Source of the DNA: Pelomonas sp052436255
GTDB lineage: Bacteria; Pseudomonadota; Gammaproteobacteria; Burkholderiales; Burkholderiaceae_C
Assembly: GCA_052436255.1 (NCBI GenBank)
Contig: JBQVNP010000062.1
Coordinates: forward strand, 1-29,049
DNA: 29,049 nt
Direction of reading: 5' to 3'
Shown: in pieces, positions 1 through 7,776 of the stretch
How the letters are laid out: the number at the start of each line of letters is the position of its first letter
How positions within the stretch are numbered: position 1 is the first letter of the stretch
Notes under the pieces: generated by a model
What the model saw: only the letters and a program-made list of their open reading frames with translations
The model's database searches: none
What the model was told of the DNA's origin: nothing
Made by a program: the position numbers and the translations under genes

Positions 1-1
1 G

Positions 2-1576
2 CGGATTGCCGGCGCGGTGGGTGGCGCCGAGGCCAGCATCCGCGCGTCGATTGCCGACGACGTCGTGCTGGCCGACGCGCTGCAGGCCGCGCGCGACCAG
101 GTCTTCGCCGCGCGCCGCTCGCCACGCAGCCGCCGCCAGACCGATCTGGTGCTCGGCCTCATCGAGCTGCGTGACCTGTTGTTGGCCAGCCGTCTGGACA
201 TCGAGCTGCTGGGCCAGGACTTCCCCGGCCGGCAGTGGCGCTCCGCGCTGGCCGACACGCTGCGCCACCTGGCCGACGTGCTGGCCGCGCTGGCCGATAC
301 CGTGACCGCGGGCGCCCCTCTGCCCGAGGTGTCGGCCGATGCCTGGCGCGCCCAGCTCGCCGCCCGCCTGGCCGACGTCAGCGCACCGGCTGGCGACTCC
401 CGCAACCACCTCGTGTCGGCCCTGCAATCACGTGTCGGCCACATGCTGGACGACGTCGCCAGCATGGTCGCCCGCCAGGCCGCGGCCGACGACCCCGCCA
501 GCCCCTGGACACCCGAGCGCCTGGCGCCCTTCGTATCGCCCGAGGGCTGGCCGCTGGCCGCGCTGAAACCCCACCTGACGCTGCAGTCGAGCGTCATGCG
601 CCATGCGCTGCGCTCGGCGCTGGCGCTGTCTTTCGCCTATGCGCTGGGTGCGGCTCTGCCTTGGGCGGCGCATCCCTTCTGGCTGATGCTGAGCGTGGCG
701 GTGGTGCTGCGCGGCAACCTGGAGCAGACGCTGTCGCGCCGCAACGACCGCATCGCCGGCACCATGCAGGGTTGCCTGCTCGTCATGCTGCTGGCGCATG
801 TGGACTGGGTGCCTTTCCTGAGCCTGTGCTTCATCGCCGCCGTGGGCGTGGCCCACGCCTACGTGAACCGCCGCTACCGCGTCGCGGCGACGGCGGCCAC
901 CCTGATGGCCCTGCTGCAGCCGCTGATGCTGGCGCCCGGCAGCGACCCCTTCATCGGCGAGCGCCTGGCCGACACCGTCATCGGCGCGGGCCTGGCCTGG
1001 CTGTTCAGCTTCGTGCTGCCCTCCTGGGAGCGTGCCGCGGTACCGCGCCTGGGCGCGCAGCTGCGCGGCGCGCTGGCGCGGCATGCCGGCAACATGCTGC
1101 AGTGGCGGCCCAGCCCCGACGCCCAACTGGCGCAGCGCATCTCGCGCCAGCAGGCCTACACGGCACTGGCGGCGCTCGCCGGGGCGGCGCAGCGCACGCG
1201 CGTGGAGCCCGAGAGCGTGCGCCTGCCCGACGCTGAAATCGAAGCGGCGTTGAGCCATGGCTACCGCTTCATGGCCCTGCTCGGCGCGGTGCAGCAGCAG
1301 GTGCAGCGCCGCAGTGATCGCCTGGACCCGGCCCGCGCCGAGACCGCGCTGCCGCTGGCGCGCAAGGCCTGTGTCGACATCCTCAACGGTGAACCCGCCA
1401 CCGGCACCGACCCCGCCGAAATCCCCGACGCCAATGCCGGCGCCTGGCCCGAGCACCTCGGCCAGCAAGACCTGACACCGTGGCTGTTGCGCCGCTTGCG
1501 GCTGTGCCGCATCGAGGCGCGCGAGTTCATCGCCGCGCTCAACCAACTTCAACCCCCCGCAGGAGAACAGACATGA
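2..1576 (+). CDS. FUSC family inner-membrane transporter, 5'-truncated by window edge
   Basis: The reading frame is open to the left edge (visible start ...RIAGAVGGAEAS), so the N-terminal membrane half lies outside the window; 524 residues are visible. A soluble helical stretch comes first. It is followed by a cluster of hydrophobic segments (about 590-1020 nt) containing the FUSC-type signature around GNLEQTLSRRNDRIAGT, with several transmembrane helices (FAYALGAALPWAA, LSLCFIAAVGVAHA, GAGLAWLFSFVLP), and then a second cytoplasmic helical domain. This is the arrangement of the FUSC/YccS-YhfK and AaeB group, which includes aromatic-acid efflux proteins. The substrate cannot be told from sequence. 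The stop overlaps the start of the frmA gene as ATGA (1573-1576), so the two are probably co-translated. I am confident of the family and not of the cargo. Confidence 0.85.
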   Translation, partial: RIAGAVGGAEASIRASIADDVVLADALQAARDQVFAARRSPRSRRQTDLVLGLIELRDLLLASRLDIELLGQDFPGRQWRSALADTLRHLADVLAALADTVTAGAPLPEVSADAWRAQLAARLADVSAPAGDSRNHLVSALQSRVGHMLDDVASMVARQAAADDPASPWTPERLAPFVSPEGWPLAALKPHLTLQSSVMRHALRSALALSFAYALGAALPWAAHPFWLMLSVAVVLRGNLEQTLSRRNDRIAGTMQGCLLVMLLAHVDWVPFLSLCFIAAVGVAHAYVNRRYRVAATAATLMALLQPLMLAPGSDPFIGERLADTVIGAGLAWLFSFVLPSWERAAVPRLGAQLRGALARHAGNMLQWRPSPDAQLAQRISRQQAYTALAALAGAAQRTRVEPESVRLPDAEIEAALSHGYRFMALLGAVQQQVQRRSDRLDPARAETALPLARKACVDILNGEPATGTDPAEIPDANAGAWPEHLGQQDLTPWLLRRLRLCRIEAREFIAALNQLQPPAGEQT

Positions 1577-2679
1577 GCATCCAAACCCGCGCCGCCGTTG
1601 CCTGGAAGGCTGGCGCCCCGCTGAGCATCGAAACCCTGGACCTGGAAGGCCCGCGCGACGGCGAAGTGCTGGTGGAAGTGAAGGCCACCGGCATCTGCCA
1701 CACCGACGACTTCACGCTGTCGGGTGCCGACCCCGAGGGCCTGTTCCCGGCCGTGCTGGGCCACGAGGGCGCGGGCGTCGTGCTGGAGAGCAAGGTGCCC
1801 TGGCTGAAGCCGGGCGACCACGTCATTCCGCTCTACACGCCGGAATGCCGCGAGTGCAAGTTCTGCCTGAGCCGCAAGACCAACCTCTGCCAGGCGATCC
1901 GCTCGACGCAGGGCAGGGGGCTGATGCCCAATGGCACATCGCGTTTCTCGCTGAATGGCGAGCCGATCTTTCACTACATGGGCACGAGCACCTTCGCCAA
2001 CCACATCGTCGTGCCGGGCATTGCGCTGGCCAAGATCCGGCCCGACGCACCCTTCGACAAGGTCTGCTACATCGGCTGCGGCGTGACGACCGGCGTGGGC
2101 GCGGTGCTGTTCACGGCCAAGGTGGAGGCCGGCGCGAATGTCGTGGTCTTCGGTCTGGGCGGCATCGGGCTGAACGTCATCCAGGGCGCCAGGATGGTGG
2201 GCGCCGGCAAGATCATCGGCGTGGACATCAACCCGGCGCGCGAGGCGATGGCGCGGCAGTTCGGCATGACGGATTTCGTGAACCCGAAGGACGTTGGGAA
2301 CGTCGTCGACCACATCGTGCAGCTGACCGATGGTGGCGCGGACTACTCGTTCGAATGCGTCGGCAATGTGCAGCTGATGCGCCAGGCGCTGGAGTGCACC
2401 CACAAGGGCTGGGGGCGCAGCATCATCATCGGCGTGGCGCCGGCTGGGGCCGAGATCGCGACGCGGCCGTTCCAACTGGTCACCGGTCGGCATTGGGAAG
2501 GATCGGCGTTCGGCGGCGCCCGCGGCCGCACGGATGTGCCCAAGATCGTCGACTGGTACATGGAGGGCAAGGTGAAGATCGACGAGCTGATCACGCACAA
2601 GCTGCCGTTGGAGCGGATCAATGAAGGGTTCGAGCTGATGCGGAGGGGGGAGAGCATTCGCTCGGTTGTGGAGTTTTAA
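1573..2679 (+). CDS. frmA: S-(hydroxymethyl)glutathione dehydrogenase / class III alcohol dehydrogenase
   Basis: 368 aa. This cytoplasmic zinc enzyme oxidises S-hydroxymethylglutathione, the adduct of formaldehyde and glutathione, to S-formylglutathione with NAD+. It can also act as S-nitrosoglutathione reductase. Visible residues: catalytic zinc ligands C42 (GICHTD), H64-E65 (GHEGAG) and C169 (GCGVTTG); structural zinc cysteines C92, C95, C98 and C106 (CRECKFC...C); Rossmann motif GLGGIG at 194-199; and the class III stretch RPFQLVTGRHWEGSAFGG. The start at 1573 is chosen because MSIQTRAAVAW matches the family N-terminus and an AGGAGA sits at 1561-1566. A longer in-frame extension upstream is only the overlapping FUSC gene. 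The loop between GHEGAGVV and KPGDHVI is two residues shorter than in E. coli FrmA. No S-formylglutathione hydrolase gene follows. Confidence 0.96.
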   Translation: MSIQTRAAVAWKAGAPLSIETLDLEGPRDGEVLVEVKATGICHTDDFTLSGADPEGLFPAVLGHEGAGVVLESKVPWLKPGDHVIPLYTPECRECKFCLSRKTNLCQAIRSTQGRGLMPNGTSRFSLNGEPIFHYMGTSTFANHIVVPGIALAKIRPDAPFDKVCYIGCGVTTGVGAVLFTAKVEAGANVVVFGLGGIGLNVIQGARMVGAGKIIGVDINPAREAMARQFGMTDFVNPKDVGNVVDHIVQLTDGGADYSFECVGNVQLMRQALECTHKGWGRSIIIGVAPAGAEIATRPFQLVTGRHWEGSAFGGARGRTDVPKIVDWYMEGKVKIDELITHKLPLERINEGFELMRRGESIRSVVEF

Positions 2680-2713
2680 GGGTTGCTTTTACGACAACAC
2701 GCCAGCCCACCCC

Positions 2714-3283
2714 TCACCCCTCCCGATCCCAAACCACCCCCTCCTCCGTCAACATCGCATCCAGCGCCACATCCAGCGCACTCGGCTTGAGCAGCGGCAA
2801 AAAACCATGCGCATACCCGATGCCCACCGCCGCCGGTCTGGGCTTCATCTCGGCCAGCGTCTTGTCCATGAAGCCACCGCCATAGCCCAGCCGCAAGCCG
2901 CAGGGCCCGAAGCCCAGGCAGGGCACCAGCATCAATTGGGGCTGGAACTCCTCGGTGCCCTTGGGCTTGGGGATGTGGAAGGCGTCCTCCTCCATCGGGC
3001 AGCCCGGGTACCAGACGTGAAAGCGCAAGTTGCCGTGCGCCTTGTCCACGACCGGCAGGCCGATGCGGCGTTCGGGGTGGTCTTCGGCCCAGCGATACAA
3101 GGCCGGCAGCGGGTCGAACTCGCCCTTGATGGGCCAGTAGGCGCCGATGGTGGTCTCGCGCCGGCGCAGCAGCCAGACGCGCAGCACTTCCTGCAGGTCC
3201 GCGGCCAGTTCCAGCCGCTTGGGCAGGGCCAGGCGTTGTTCGATCAGCTTGTGCCGGATCGCGGCGCGGTCGTTGGCGTCCAT
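2714..3283 (-). CDS. 5-formyltetrahydrofolate cyclo-ligase (copy 1)
   Basis: 189 aa. It converts 5-formyl-THF to 5,10-methenyl-THF with ATP and so returns the storage folate to the one-carbon pool. Family landmarks: the N-terminal basic helix (IRHKLIEQRLAL), YWPIKGEFDP at 49-58, VPCLGFGPCGLRLGYGGGF ending near residue 138, and a GIGYAHGF strand. The usual GYGGGYYDR reads GYGGGFMDK here, a conservative departure. The gene converges on frmA with 34 bp between stops and diverges from the TfoX-like gene with 53 bp between starts. A second, clearly different member of the same family lies at 7776-8318. Confidence in the family is high. Which copy carries the main folate-salvage role is not decidable from sequence. 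Confidence 0.92.
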   Translation of the reverse strand: MDANDRAAIRHKLIEQRLALPKRLELAADLQEVLRVWLLRRRETTIGAYWPIKGEFDPLPALYRWAEDHPERRIGLPVVDKAHGNLRFHVWYPGCPMEEDAFHIPKPKGTEEFQPQLMLVPCLGFGPCGLRLGYGGGFMDKTLAEMKPRPAAVGIGYAHGFLPLLKPSALDVALDAMLTEEGVVWDREG

Positions 3284-3336
3284 GGGCCGCGAGATTACCT
3301 GCCGCGTGGTCGGGTGGCGGTGCGATATTTCGCCGC

Positions 3337-3750
3337 ATGACCGCGCCCGACCCCTTCACCGCCTTCTGCCTGGAATTGCTGGCGCCGCTCGGGCCCGTGC
3401 GCGCGCGGGCCATGTTTGGCGGGCAGGGGCTCTACATCGACGGCCTGTTCGCCGCGCTGATCGCCGGCGGCGAGCTCTACCTGAAGGTGGACGACGCGAC
3501 GCAGGCCCGCTTCGAGGCGGCGGGTTGCAGGCCCTTCACCTTCACGATGAAGAACGGCCAGCAGATGTCGATGCGCTACTACCGCCCGCCCGAGGAGGCG
3601 CTCGAGTCGCCGCCGCTGATGCAGCCCTGGGCGCGGTTGGCCTTCGAGGCGGCCTTGCGTGCCGCGAACGCCAAGGCGACGAAGCCGGCCGCCAGGAAAT
3701 CAAAGACCAAAAATGCGGCGACCCAGCGAAGCCCGCCCGGCCGAGGCTGA
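3337..3750 (+). CDS. TfoX N-terminal domain protein
   Basis: 137 aa. Residues about 8-105 match the TfoX_N fold: the early RARAMFGGQGLYIDGLFAALI, then a strand ending in LYLKVDD, then FTFTMKNGQQMSMRYYRPPEE and a final helix EALESPPLMQPWARLAFEAAL. The C-terminal 30 residues are a basic, Lys/Ala-rich tail (KATKPAARKSKTKNAA) of the kind that could touch nucleic acid. The C-terminal TfoX domain of competence regulators is absent, so a role in competence should not be assumed. The last 51 bp overlap the 3' end of the opposite-strand DUF2917 gene. The start at 3337 gives the standard N-terminus; no strong ribosome-binding site is visible. Confidence 0.82.
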   Translation: MTAPDPFTAFCLELLAPLGPVRARAMFGGQGLYIDGLFAALIAGGELYLKVDDATQARFEAAGCRPFTFTMKNGQQMSMRYYRPPEEALESPPLMQPWARLAFEAALRAANAKATKPAARKSKTKNAATQRSPPGRG

Positions 3751-3999
3751 GGTGGGCGGCACCAGCAGCTCGAAGTCGGCCGCCGGCCAGCCTTCCAGCA
3801 CGGCCGTCTGGCCGGCCGACAGGGCGACGGTCTCGCCGGCCTGCAGCCACTTGTCCTCGGCCGGCTCGTCGGGCGTGCCGGACAAGGTCAGCCAGATGCG
3901 GCCGCGGCATACCGCCAGGCGGCGCGCTTCGGCGCTGCCGGCCAGCGTCAGGGCCCGGCCGCCGTCCAAATGCCATACAGATTGCGCATCAGTCATCAT
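3700..3999 (-). CDS. DUF2917 domain-containing protein
   Basis: 99 aa of unknown function. The body follows the DUF2917 pattern: WHLDGGRALTLAG, then RRLAVCRGRIWLTLSGTPDEP, then DKWLQAGETVALSAGQTAVLEGW. This looks like a small cupin-like beta fold, but no metal-binding His motif is obvious. Two tandem Met codons begin the gene (3997-3999 and 3994-3996). An AGGAG upstream on the minus strand is better spaced from the second, so the true start may be one codon later. The gene is divergent from a GcvA-like LysR regulator, a pairing I associate with Burkholderiales genomes, so the LysR protein is the natural candidate regulator (inference). Its 3' end overlaps the TfoX-like gene tail by 51 bp. Confidence 0.8.
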   Translation of the reverse strand: MMTDAQSVWHLDGGRALTLAGSAEARRLAVCRGRIWLTLSGTPDEPAEDKWLQAGETVALSAGQTAVLEGWPAADFELLVPPTSASAGRASLGRRIFGL

Positions 4000-4086
4000 G
4001 ACTCTCCTGGGTTGATGTGCGGGATTCTGCTTAGGTCACCCAGGGCGGTCCAATGATTGCGCCGCAGCGATTGATACCATCCGCGC
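4000..4086. promoter_or_regulatory. Divergent promoter region, DUF2917 gene / LysR gene
   Basis: 87 bp between the divergent starts must carry both promoters. It is less GC-rich than the flanks and contains a repeated GATTG element (ATGATTGCG and GCGATTGAT, about 4052-4075), close to the LysR start. LysR proteins commonly bind such intergenic regions and regulate themselves. No exact operator can be fixed by eye. Confidence 0.45.
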
Positions 4087-5034
4087 ATGAATCTGCCTCT
4101 CCGACAACGGCCGCTCTCGATCGGCCCGCTGCGCGCCTTCGAGGCCGTCGCGCGGCTGCTGTCCTTCCGCGCTGCGGCCGATGAGCTGAGCCTGACGCAG
4201 TCGGCCGTCAGCCGCCAGATCCAGTCGCTGGAGGAGGAGATCGGCTGCGTGCTGTTCCTGCGCGGCACGCGCCGTGTCGAGCTGTCCAGCGATGGCGCCC
4301 AGCTGCTGCCGACCGCGGTGGCCGTGCTGTCCAAGCTGGACCAGGCCGTGCGCCAGATCCGCCGCTCGCGCGGCCGGCGCGTCGTCAACGTCAGCACCTT
4401 TGCGTCGTTCGCGTCGCTGTGGTTGATCCCGCGCATGGAGGCCTTCCAGCGCGAGCACGAAGACATCGACATCCGCGTGTCGGCCTATGACCGCAAGGTG
4501 GACCTGGAGGATGGCGAGATCGACCTGGCGCTGCGCTACGACGACCGGCCCTCCGTGCCGGCGGACGCCGTGCAGCTCTTCGAGGAGACGTTGTCGCCCT
4601 GCGTCAGCCCCTGGTATCTGCAGAAGCCGCCGGCGCCGCTGAACAAGCCCGCCGACCTCGCCGGCCATGCCCTGGCCGAGGAGGACGACGCCCGCCCCAG
4701 CGCCGAGTTCTTGAGCTGGCGACGCTGGTTGACGGTGCAGGGCCAGGCCGACCTGCAGCCTCGCCGCTGGCTCTACCTGAACTTCACCTACCAACAGGTG
4801 CAGGCTGCGCTGACCGGCCAGGGCGTGGCGCTGGCCCGCCTGCCGCTCGTGCACGAGCACGTGCAGCGCGGCGAACTCGTCGAGCCCTTCGGCAAGGCCG
4901 GCCGCCTGGGTTGCCCGTTCAGCTACTGGCTGATCACCGGCCCGAACGCGGCGCGCCGGCCCGAGGTGCAGCAGTTCGCCGACTGGGTGAACCAGCAGGC
5001 CGCCATCACGCGCGATCAGCTGACCGGGGTCTGA
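4087..5034 (+). CDS. LysR-family transcriptional regulator, GcvA-like
   Basis: 315 aa. The N-terminal winged HTH (residues about 10-70) shows LRAFEAVARLLSFRAAADEL then SLTQSAVSRQIQSLEEEIG and LFLRGTRRVELSSDGAQLL, typical of the GcvA-like subgroup. Residues about 95-305 form the periplasmic-binding-fold effector domain, with WLIPRMEAFQREHEDIDIRVS and DLEDGEIDLALRYDDRP. The GcvA-like type name denotes sequence similarity only; the effector is unknown. The gene diverges from the DUF2917 gene. The next gene, the LuxR-type HTH protein, starts 2 bp after this stop and may be read from the same transcript. Confidence 0.93.
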   Translation: MNLPLRQRPLSIGPLRAFEAVARLLSFRAAADELSLTQSAVSRQIQSLEEEIGCVLFLRGTRRVELSSDGAQLLPTAVAVLSKLDQAVRQIRRSRGRRVVNVSTFASFASLWLIPRMEAFQREHEDIDIRVSAYDRKVDLEDGEIDLALRYDDRPSVPADAVQLFEETLSPCVSPWYLQKPPAPLNKPADLAGHALAEEDDARPSAEFLSWRRWLTVQGQADLQPRRWLYLNFTYQQVQAALTGQGVALARLPLVHEHVQRGELVEPFGKAGRLGCPFSYWLITGPNAARRPEVQQFADWVNQQAAITRDQLTGV

Positions 5035-5036
5035 CG

Positions 5037-5456
5037 ATGTGCAAGCGCGCGGCGCTCTATGGCCTGGCCCTCGCGGCGGGCACGGCCTTGCTGCAGTGGC
5101 TGGACTACCGCCACCTCGCCCGCGCGCAGTCCGAGACGGTCTATGTCGCCTTGGTCGCGGCGGCCTTTCTGGGCCTGGGCGTGTGGGCCGGCGTCCAGCT
5201 GCTTGGCCGCCGCGCGCCGCCGGCCGAGCCTTTCGACGGCAACCCGCAGGCGCAGGCCACGCTGGGCATCAGCCCGCGCGAGCGCGAGGTGCTGGAGCTG
5301 CTGGCGGCGGGCCTGGCCAACAAGGAGATCGCCGCGCGCCTGCATGTGTCGCCGCACACGGTCAAGACGCATGTGGCTAAGCTCTACGAGAAGCTCGGCG
5401 CCCGCCGGCGCACCGAGGCCATCCTGAAGGCGCGGGAGCTGGGTTTGTTGCGCTAA
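5037..5456 (+). CDS. Membrane-anchored LuxR-type HTH regulator
   Basis: 139 aa. Two hydrophobic helices (about 5-22, AALYGLALAAGTALLQWL, and 36-57, VYVALVAAAFLGLGVWAGVQLL) precede a short linker and a complete LuxR/NarL C-terminal HTH (residues 76-138). The HTH contains SPREREVLELLAAGLANKEIA and the recognition helix region SPHTVKTHVAKLYEKL. There is no receiver or PAS domain, so any signal would come through the membrane segment or a partner. The ATG at 5037 is chosen over longer in-frame extensions because those lie inside the LysR gene. The DUF4199 membrane protein gene follows after 96 bp and is the likely target and partner. The fold is certain; the signal is unknown. Confidence 0.88.
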   Translation: MCKRAALYGLALAAGTALLQWLDYRHLARAQSETVYVALVAAAFLGLGVWAGVQLLGRRAPPAEPFDGNPQAQATLGISPREREVLELLAAGLANKEIAARLHVSPHTVKTHVAKLYEKLGARRRTEAILKARELGLLR

Positions 5457-5461
5457 AGGGC

Positions 5462-5515
5462 TGATTTCGGCGAAATCACCCATTTGTACGATGGCCCTGG
5501 CGGCCCGAACATCGT
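5462..5515. promoter_or_regulatory. Two inverted repeats in the LuxR-DUF4199 intergenic region
   Basis: In the 96-bp gap, TGATTTC-GGC-GAAATCA (5462-5478) is a perfect 7-bp-arm inverted repeat starting 5 bp after the LuxR-type stop. A second repeat, ACGATG (5488-5493) with CATCGT (5510-5515), encloses a GC-rich core GGCCCTGGCGGCC. The first could be a short hairpin or an operator. The second has the spacing of a dimeric HTH-binding site. Both fit regulation of the DUF4199 gene by the adjacent HTH protein (inference). Confidence 0.5.
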
Positions 5516-5552
5516 TTCATGACGGCATCCATCACGCCGCCATGAGGTCCCC

Positions 5553-6086
5553 ATGCTGAAAACCATCCTGTCCTTCGGCGCCGCCGCCGGCCTGCTCGCG
5601 GGCGTGCCGCTGTTCGCCCTGCTCGTCCTGAACCGCGGGGCGCCGCCCGAGCACGGCATGATCATCGGCTACCTGATCATGCTGGTGGCGCTGACCCTCG
5701 TCTTCGTCGCCATCAAGCGCCGGCGCGACAACGAGCTGGGCGGTGTCATCCGCTTCTGGCCGGCCTTCCTGCTCGGCCTGGGCATCAGCCTGGTGGCCGG
5801 CATCGTCTACGCGGCCGCCTGGGAAGTGACGCTGGCGGTCACGAAGATGGACTTCGGCACCGAATGGGCCAAGGTCTATCTCGCGCAGGGCAAGGCCAAG
5901 GGCCTGCCGGAGGCCGAGCTGGCCAAGCTTGCCGCCGAGATGGACGAATTCAAGCTCATGTACGCCAACCCGCTGTACCGCTTCCCGATGACGATGGGCG
6001 AGATCGTGCCGGTCGGCCTGCTGGTGTCGCTGATCTCGGCGGCGCTGTTGCGCAACCCGCGCTTCATGGCATCGCGGCGCCGCTGA
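5553..6086 (+). CDS. DUF4199 family integral membrane protein
   Basis: 177 aa with four predicted transmembrane helices: about 5-27 (LSFGAAAGLLAGVPLFALLVL), 37-56 (HGMIIGYLIMLVALTLVFVAI), 71-92 (FWPAFLLGLGISLVAGIVYAAA) and 148-168 (MGEIVPVGLLVSLISAALL). A charged, Lys/Glu-rich loop lies between helices 3 and 4 (AKVYLAQGKAKGLPEAELAKLAAEMDEF). This layout and the KRRRDNELGG turn match DUF4199. GAGG at 5544-5547 is spaced five bases from the ATG. No biochemical function is established for the family. Its position after a membrane-tethered HTH protein suggests a sensor-target or regulator-antagonist pair. The 3' end converges on the ybaL-like gene. Confidence 0.82.
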   Translation: MLKTILSFGAAAGLLAGVPLFALLVLNRGAPPEHGMIIGYLIMLVALTLVFVAIKRRRDNELGGVIRFWPAFLLGLGISLVAGIVYAAAWEVTLAVTKMDFGTEWAKVYLAQGKAKGLPEAELAKLAAEMDEFKLMYANPLYRFPMTMGEIVPVGLLVSLISAALLRNPRFMASRRR

Positions 6087-6105
6087 GCCGCCTGCCGCCT
6101 GAAGC

Positions 6106-7776
6106 CTAGGGCGCTTCGGCCGACACGGCGTGCGCCAGCGCATCCGCCAGCGCGGCATGGGCGCGCAGCACCCGCGTCACGCCCATGTCGCGCAGCCAAT
6201 GCGCTTCCTCGTCGGTACGCGCCACCACCGCGCTCTTCAGCGCCGGGTTGAGCTGTTGCGCGATGGCGAGCATGGCGGGAACGCCGCGCACATCGGTCAC
6301 CGTGACGACGAGCCATGCGGCCTGCGCGATGTGCGCCTGCACCAGCGTCATCGCCTCGGCCGCCTCGCCCAGCACCGCTGCCTGGCCGGCGGCACGCAGT
6401 CGCTCGACGATGTCGCGTTCGCTGTCGACGACGACGACCGGCCGGGCGCCCAGCCGTTCGAGCAGCGCGGCACCGATCGAGCCATGGCCCACCAGAACGA
6501 TCTGCCCGGCCAGCGCGCTTTCGGGCGTGTCGGCCGGCAGCTCGGCCAGTGGGTCGTCGCGCGCCTCCAGCTGCCGCGCCCAGGTCGAGCGCTTGAGGAC
6601 CCAGCGTCGCAGCGGCTCCACGCCCGCGAACAGCACCGGGTTCAGCGCGATGGAGACGATGGCGCCAGCGACGACCAGGCTGGTCGCCTCGGGCGGCACC
6701 AGCTTGAGGTTGGCCCCCAGGCCCATCAGGATGAAGCTGAACTCGCCGATCTGCGCCAGGCTCACTGCCACCGTCAGCGCCGTGGACAGCGGGTATTTCA
6801 GCAAGATCACCAGCACGGCGGCCGCCACGGTCTTGCCGACGAGGATGACCGCCACCGTGGCCAGCACGGCCATGGGCCGCTCGATGAGGATGAGCGGGTC
6901 GAACAGCATGCCGACGGCGACGAAGAAGAGCACGGCGAAGGCATCCCGCAGCGGCAGGCTTTCATGCGCGGCGCGCTCGCTGAAGGCGGACTCGCGCAGC
7001 ACCAGGCCGGCGAAAAAGGCGCCCAGCGCGACGCTGACGCCGAACAGCGCCGCCGCCCCGACCGCCAGGCCGATGGCCGCGGCCACGGTCGCCAGCGTGA
7101 ACAGCTCGCGCGAACCGGTGCGGTTGACCTGCCACAGCATCCAGGGCAGCAGGCGCCGGCCGGCGATGAGCATGACGGCCACGAAGGCCGTGACCGCCAG
7201 CAGCGTCGTGATGATGGTGACGGCGAGATTGCCTTGTGCCCCACCATCACCCTGGCCGCCCAGCACGGGGATCAGCACCAGCGCCAGCACCATGGCCAGG
7301 TCTTCCACCACCAGCCAGCCGACAGCGATGCGGCCATTGCCGGTATGCAGCAGCTCGCGCGACTCCAGCGCGCGCAGCAGCACCACCGTGCTGGCGACCG
7401 ACAGCGCCAGGCCAAAGATCAACGCGGCGCCCAGGTCCCAGCCCCACCACCAGTGCGCCATCGCCGCGCCCATGGCCGTCGCCGCGGCCATCTGCACCAG
7501 CGCGCCGGGCAGGGCGATGCCCTTGACCGACATCAGGTCGCCCACCGAGAAATGCAGGCCCACGCCGAACATCAGCAACATCACGCCGACCTCCGACAGC
7601 TGCTGGGCCAGATGCACGTCGCCAACAAAGCCCGGCGTGTGCGGGCCGATCAGCACACCGGCCAGCAGATAACCCACCAGCGCCGGCAGGCGTGCCCATT
7701 GCGCCAGCAGACCCAGCACCAGCGCCAGGCCGAAGGCGGCGGCCAGCGTGGAGATGAGGGTCATGTTCTCGTGCAT
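6106..7776 (-). CDS. ybaL: YbaL-type monovalent cation:proton antiporter (CPA2) with RCK domain
   Basis: 556 aa, almost the length of E. coli YbaL. The Na+/H+ exchanger domain (about residues 10-395) shows the hallmark segments LVGYLLAGVLIGPHTPGFV, GVMLLMFGVGLHFS, SVASTVVLLRALE, SLPLRDAFAVLFFVAVGMLFDP and SLAQIGEFSFILMGLG. A C-terminal TrkA-N/RCK nucleotide-binding domain (about 424-535) begins with QIVLVGHGSIG and VVVVDSERD. The start at 7776 gives MHENMTLIST, parallel to the YbaL N-terminus, and overlaps the upstream cyclo-ligase stop by one base (TGATG), implying coupled translation. The protein would exchange K+ or Na+ for protons across the inner membrane under nucleotide control. The exact ion is not visible in sequence. 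Confidence 0.93.
   Translation of the reverse strand: MHENMTLISTLAAAFGLALVLGLLAQWARLPALVGYLLAGVLIGPHTPGFVGDVHLAQQLSEVGVMLLMFGVGLHFSVGDLMSVKGIALPGALVQMAAATAMGAAMAHWWWGWDLGAALIFGLALSVASTVVLLRALESRELLHTGNGRIAVGWLVVEDLAMVLALVLIPVLGGQGDGGAQGNLAVTIITTLLAVTAFVAVMLIAGRRLLPWMLWQVNRTGSRELFTLATVAAAIGLAVGAAALFGVSVALGAFFAGLVLRESAFSERAAHESLPLRDAFAVLFFVAVGMLFDPLILIERPMAVLATVAVILVGKTVAAAVLVILLKYPLSTALTVAVSLAQIGEFSFILMGLGANLKLVPPEATSLVVAGAIVSIALNPVLFAGVEPLRRWVLKRSTWARQLEARDDPLAELPADTPESALAGQIVLVGHGSIGAALLERLGARPVVVVDSERDIVERLRAAGQAAVLGEAAEAMTLVQAHIAQAAWLVVTVTDVRGVPAMLAIAQQLNPALKSAVVARTDEEAHWLRDMGVTRVLRAHAALADALAHAVSAEAP

Noticed and set aside
3337..3750. Competence regulator TfoX
   Set aside because: Only the N-terminal TfoX domain is present; the C-terminal domain of competence regulators is missing, so the functional name is not justified.
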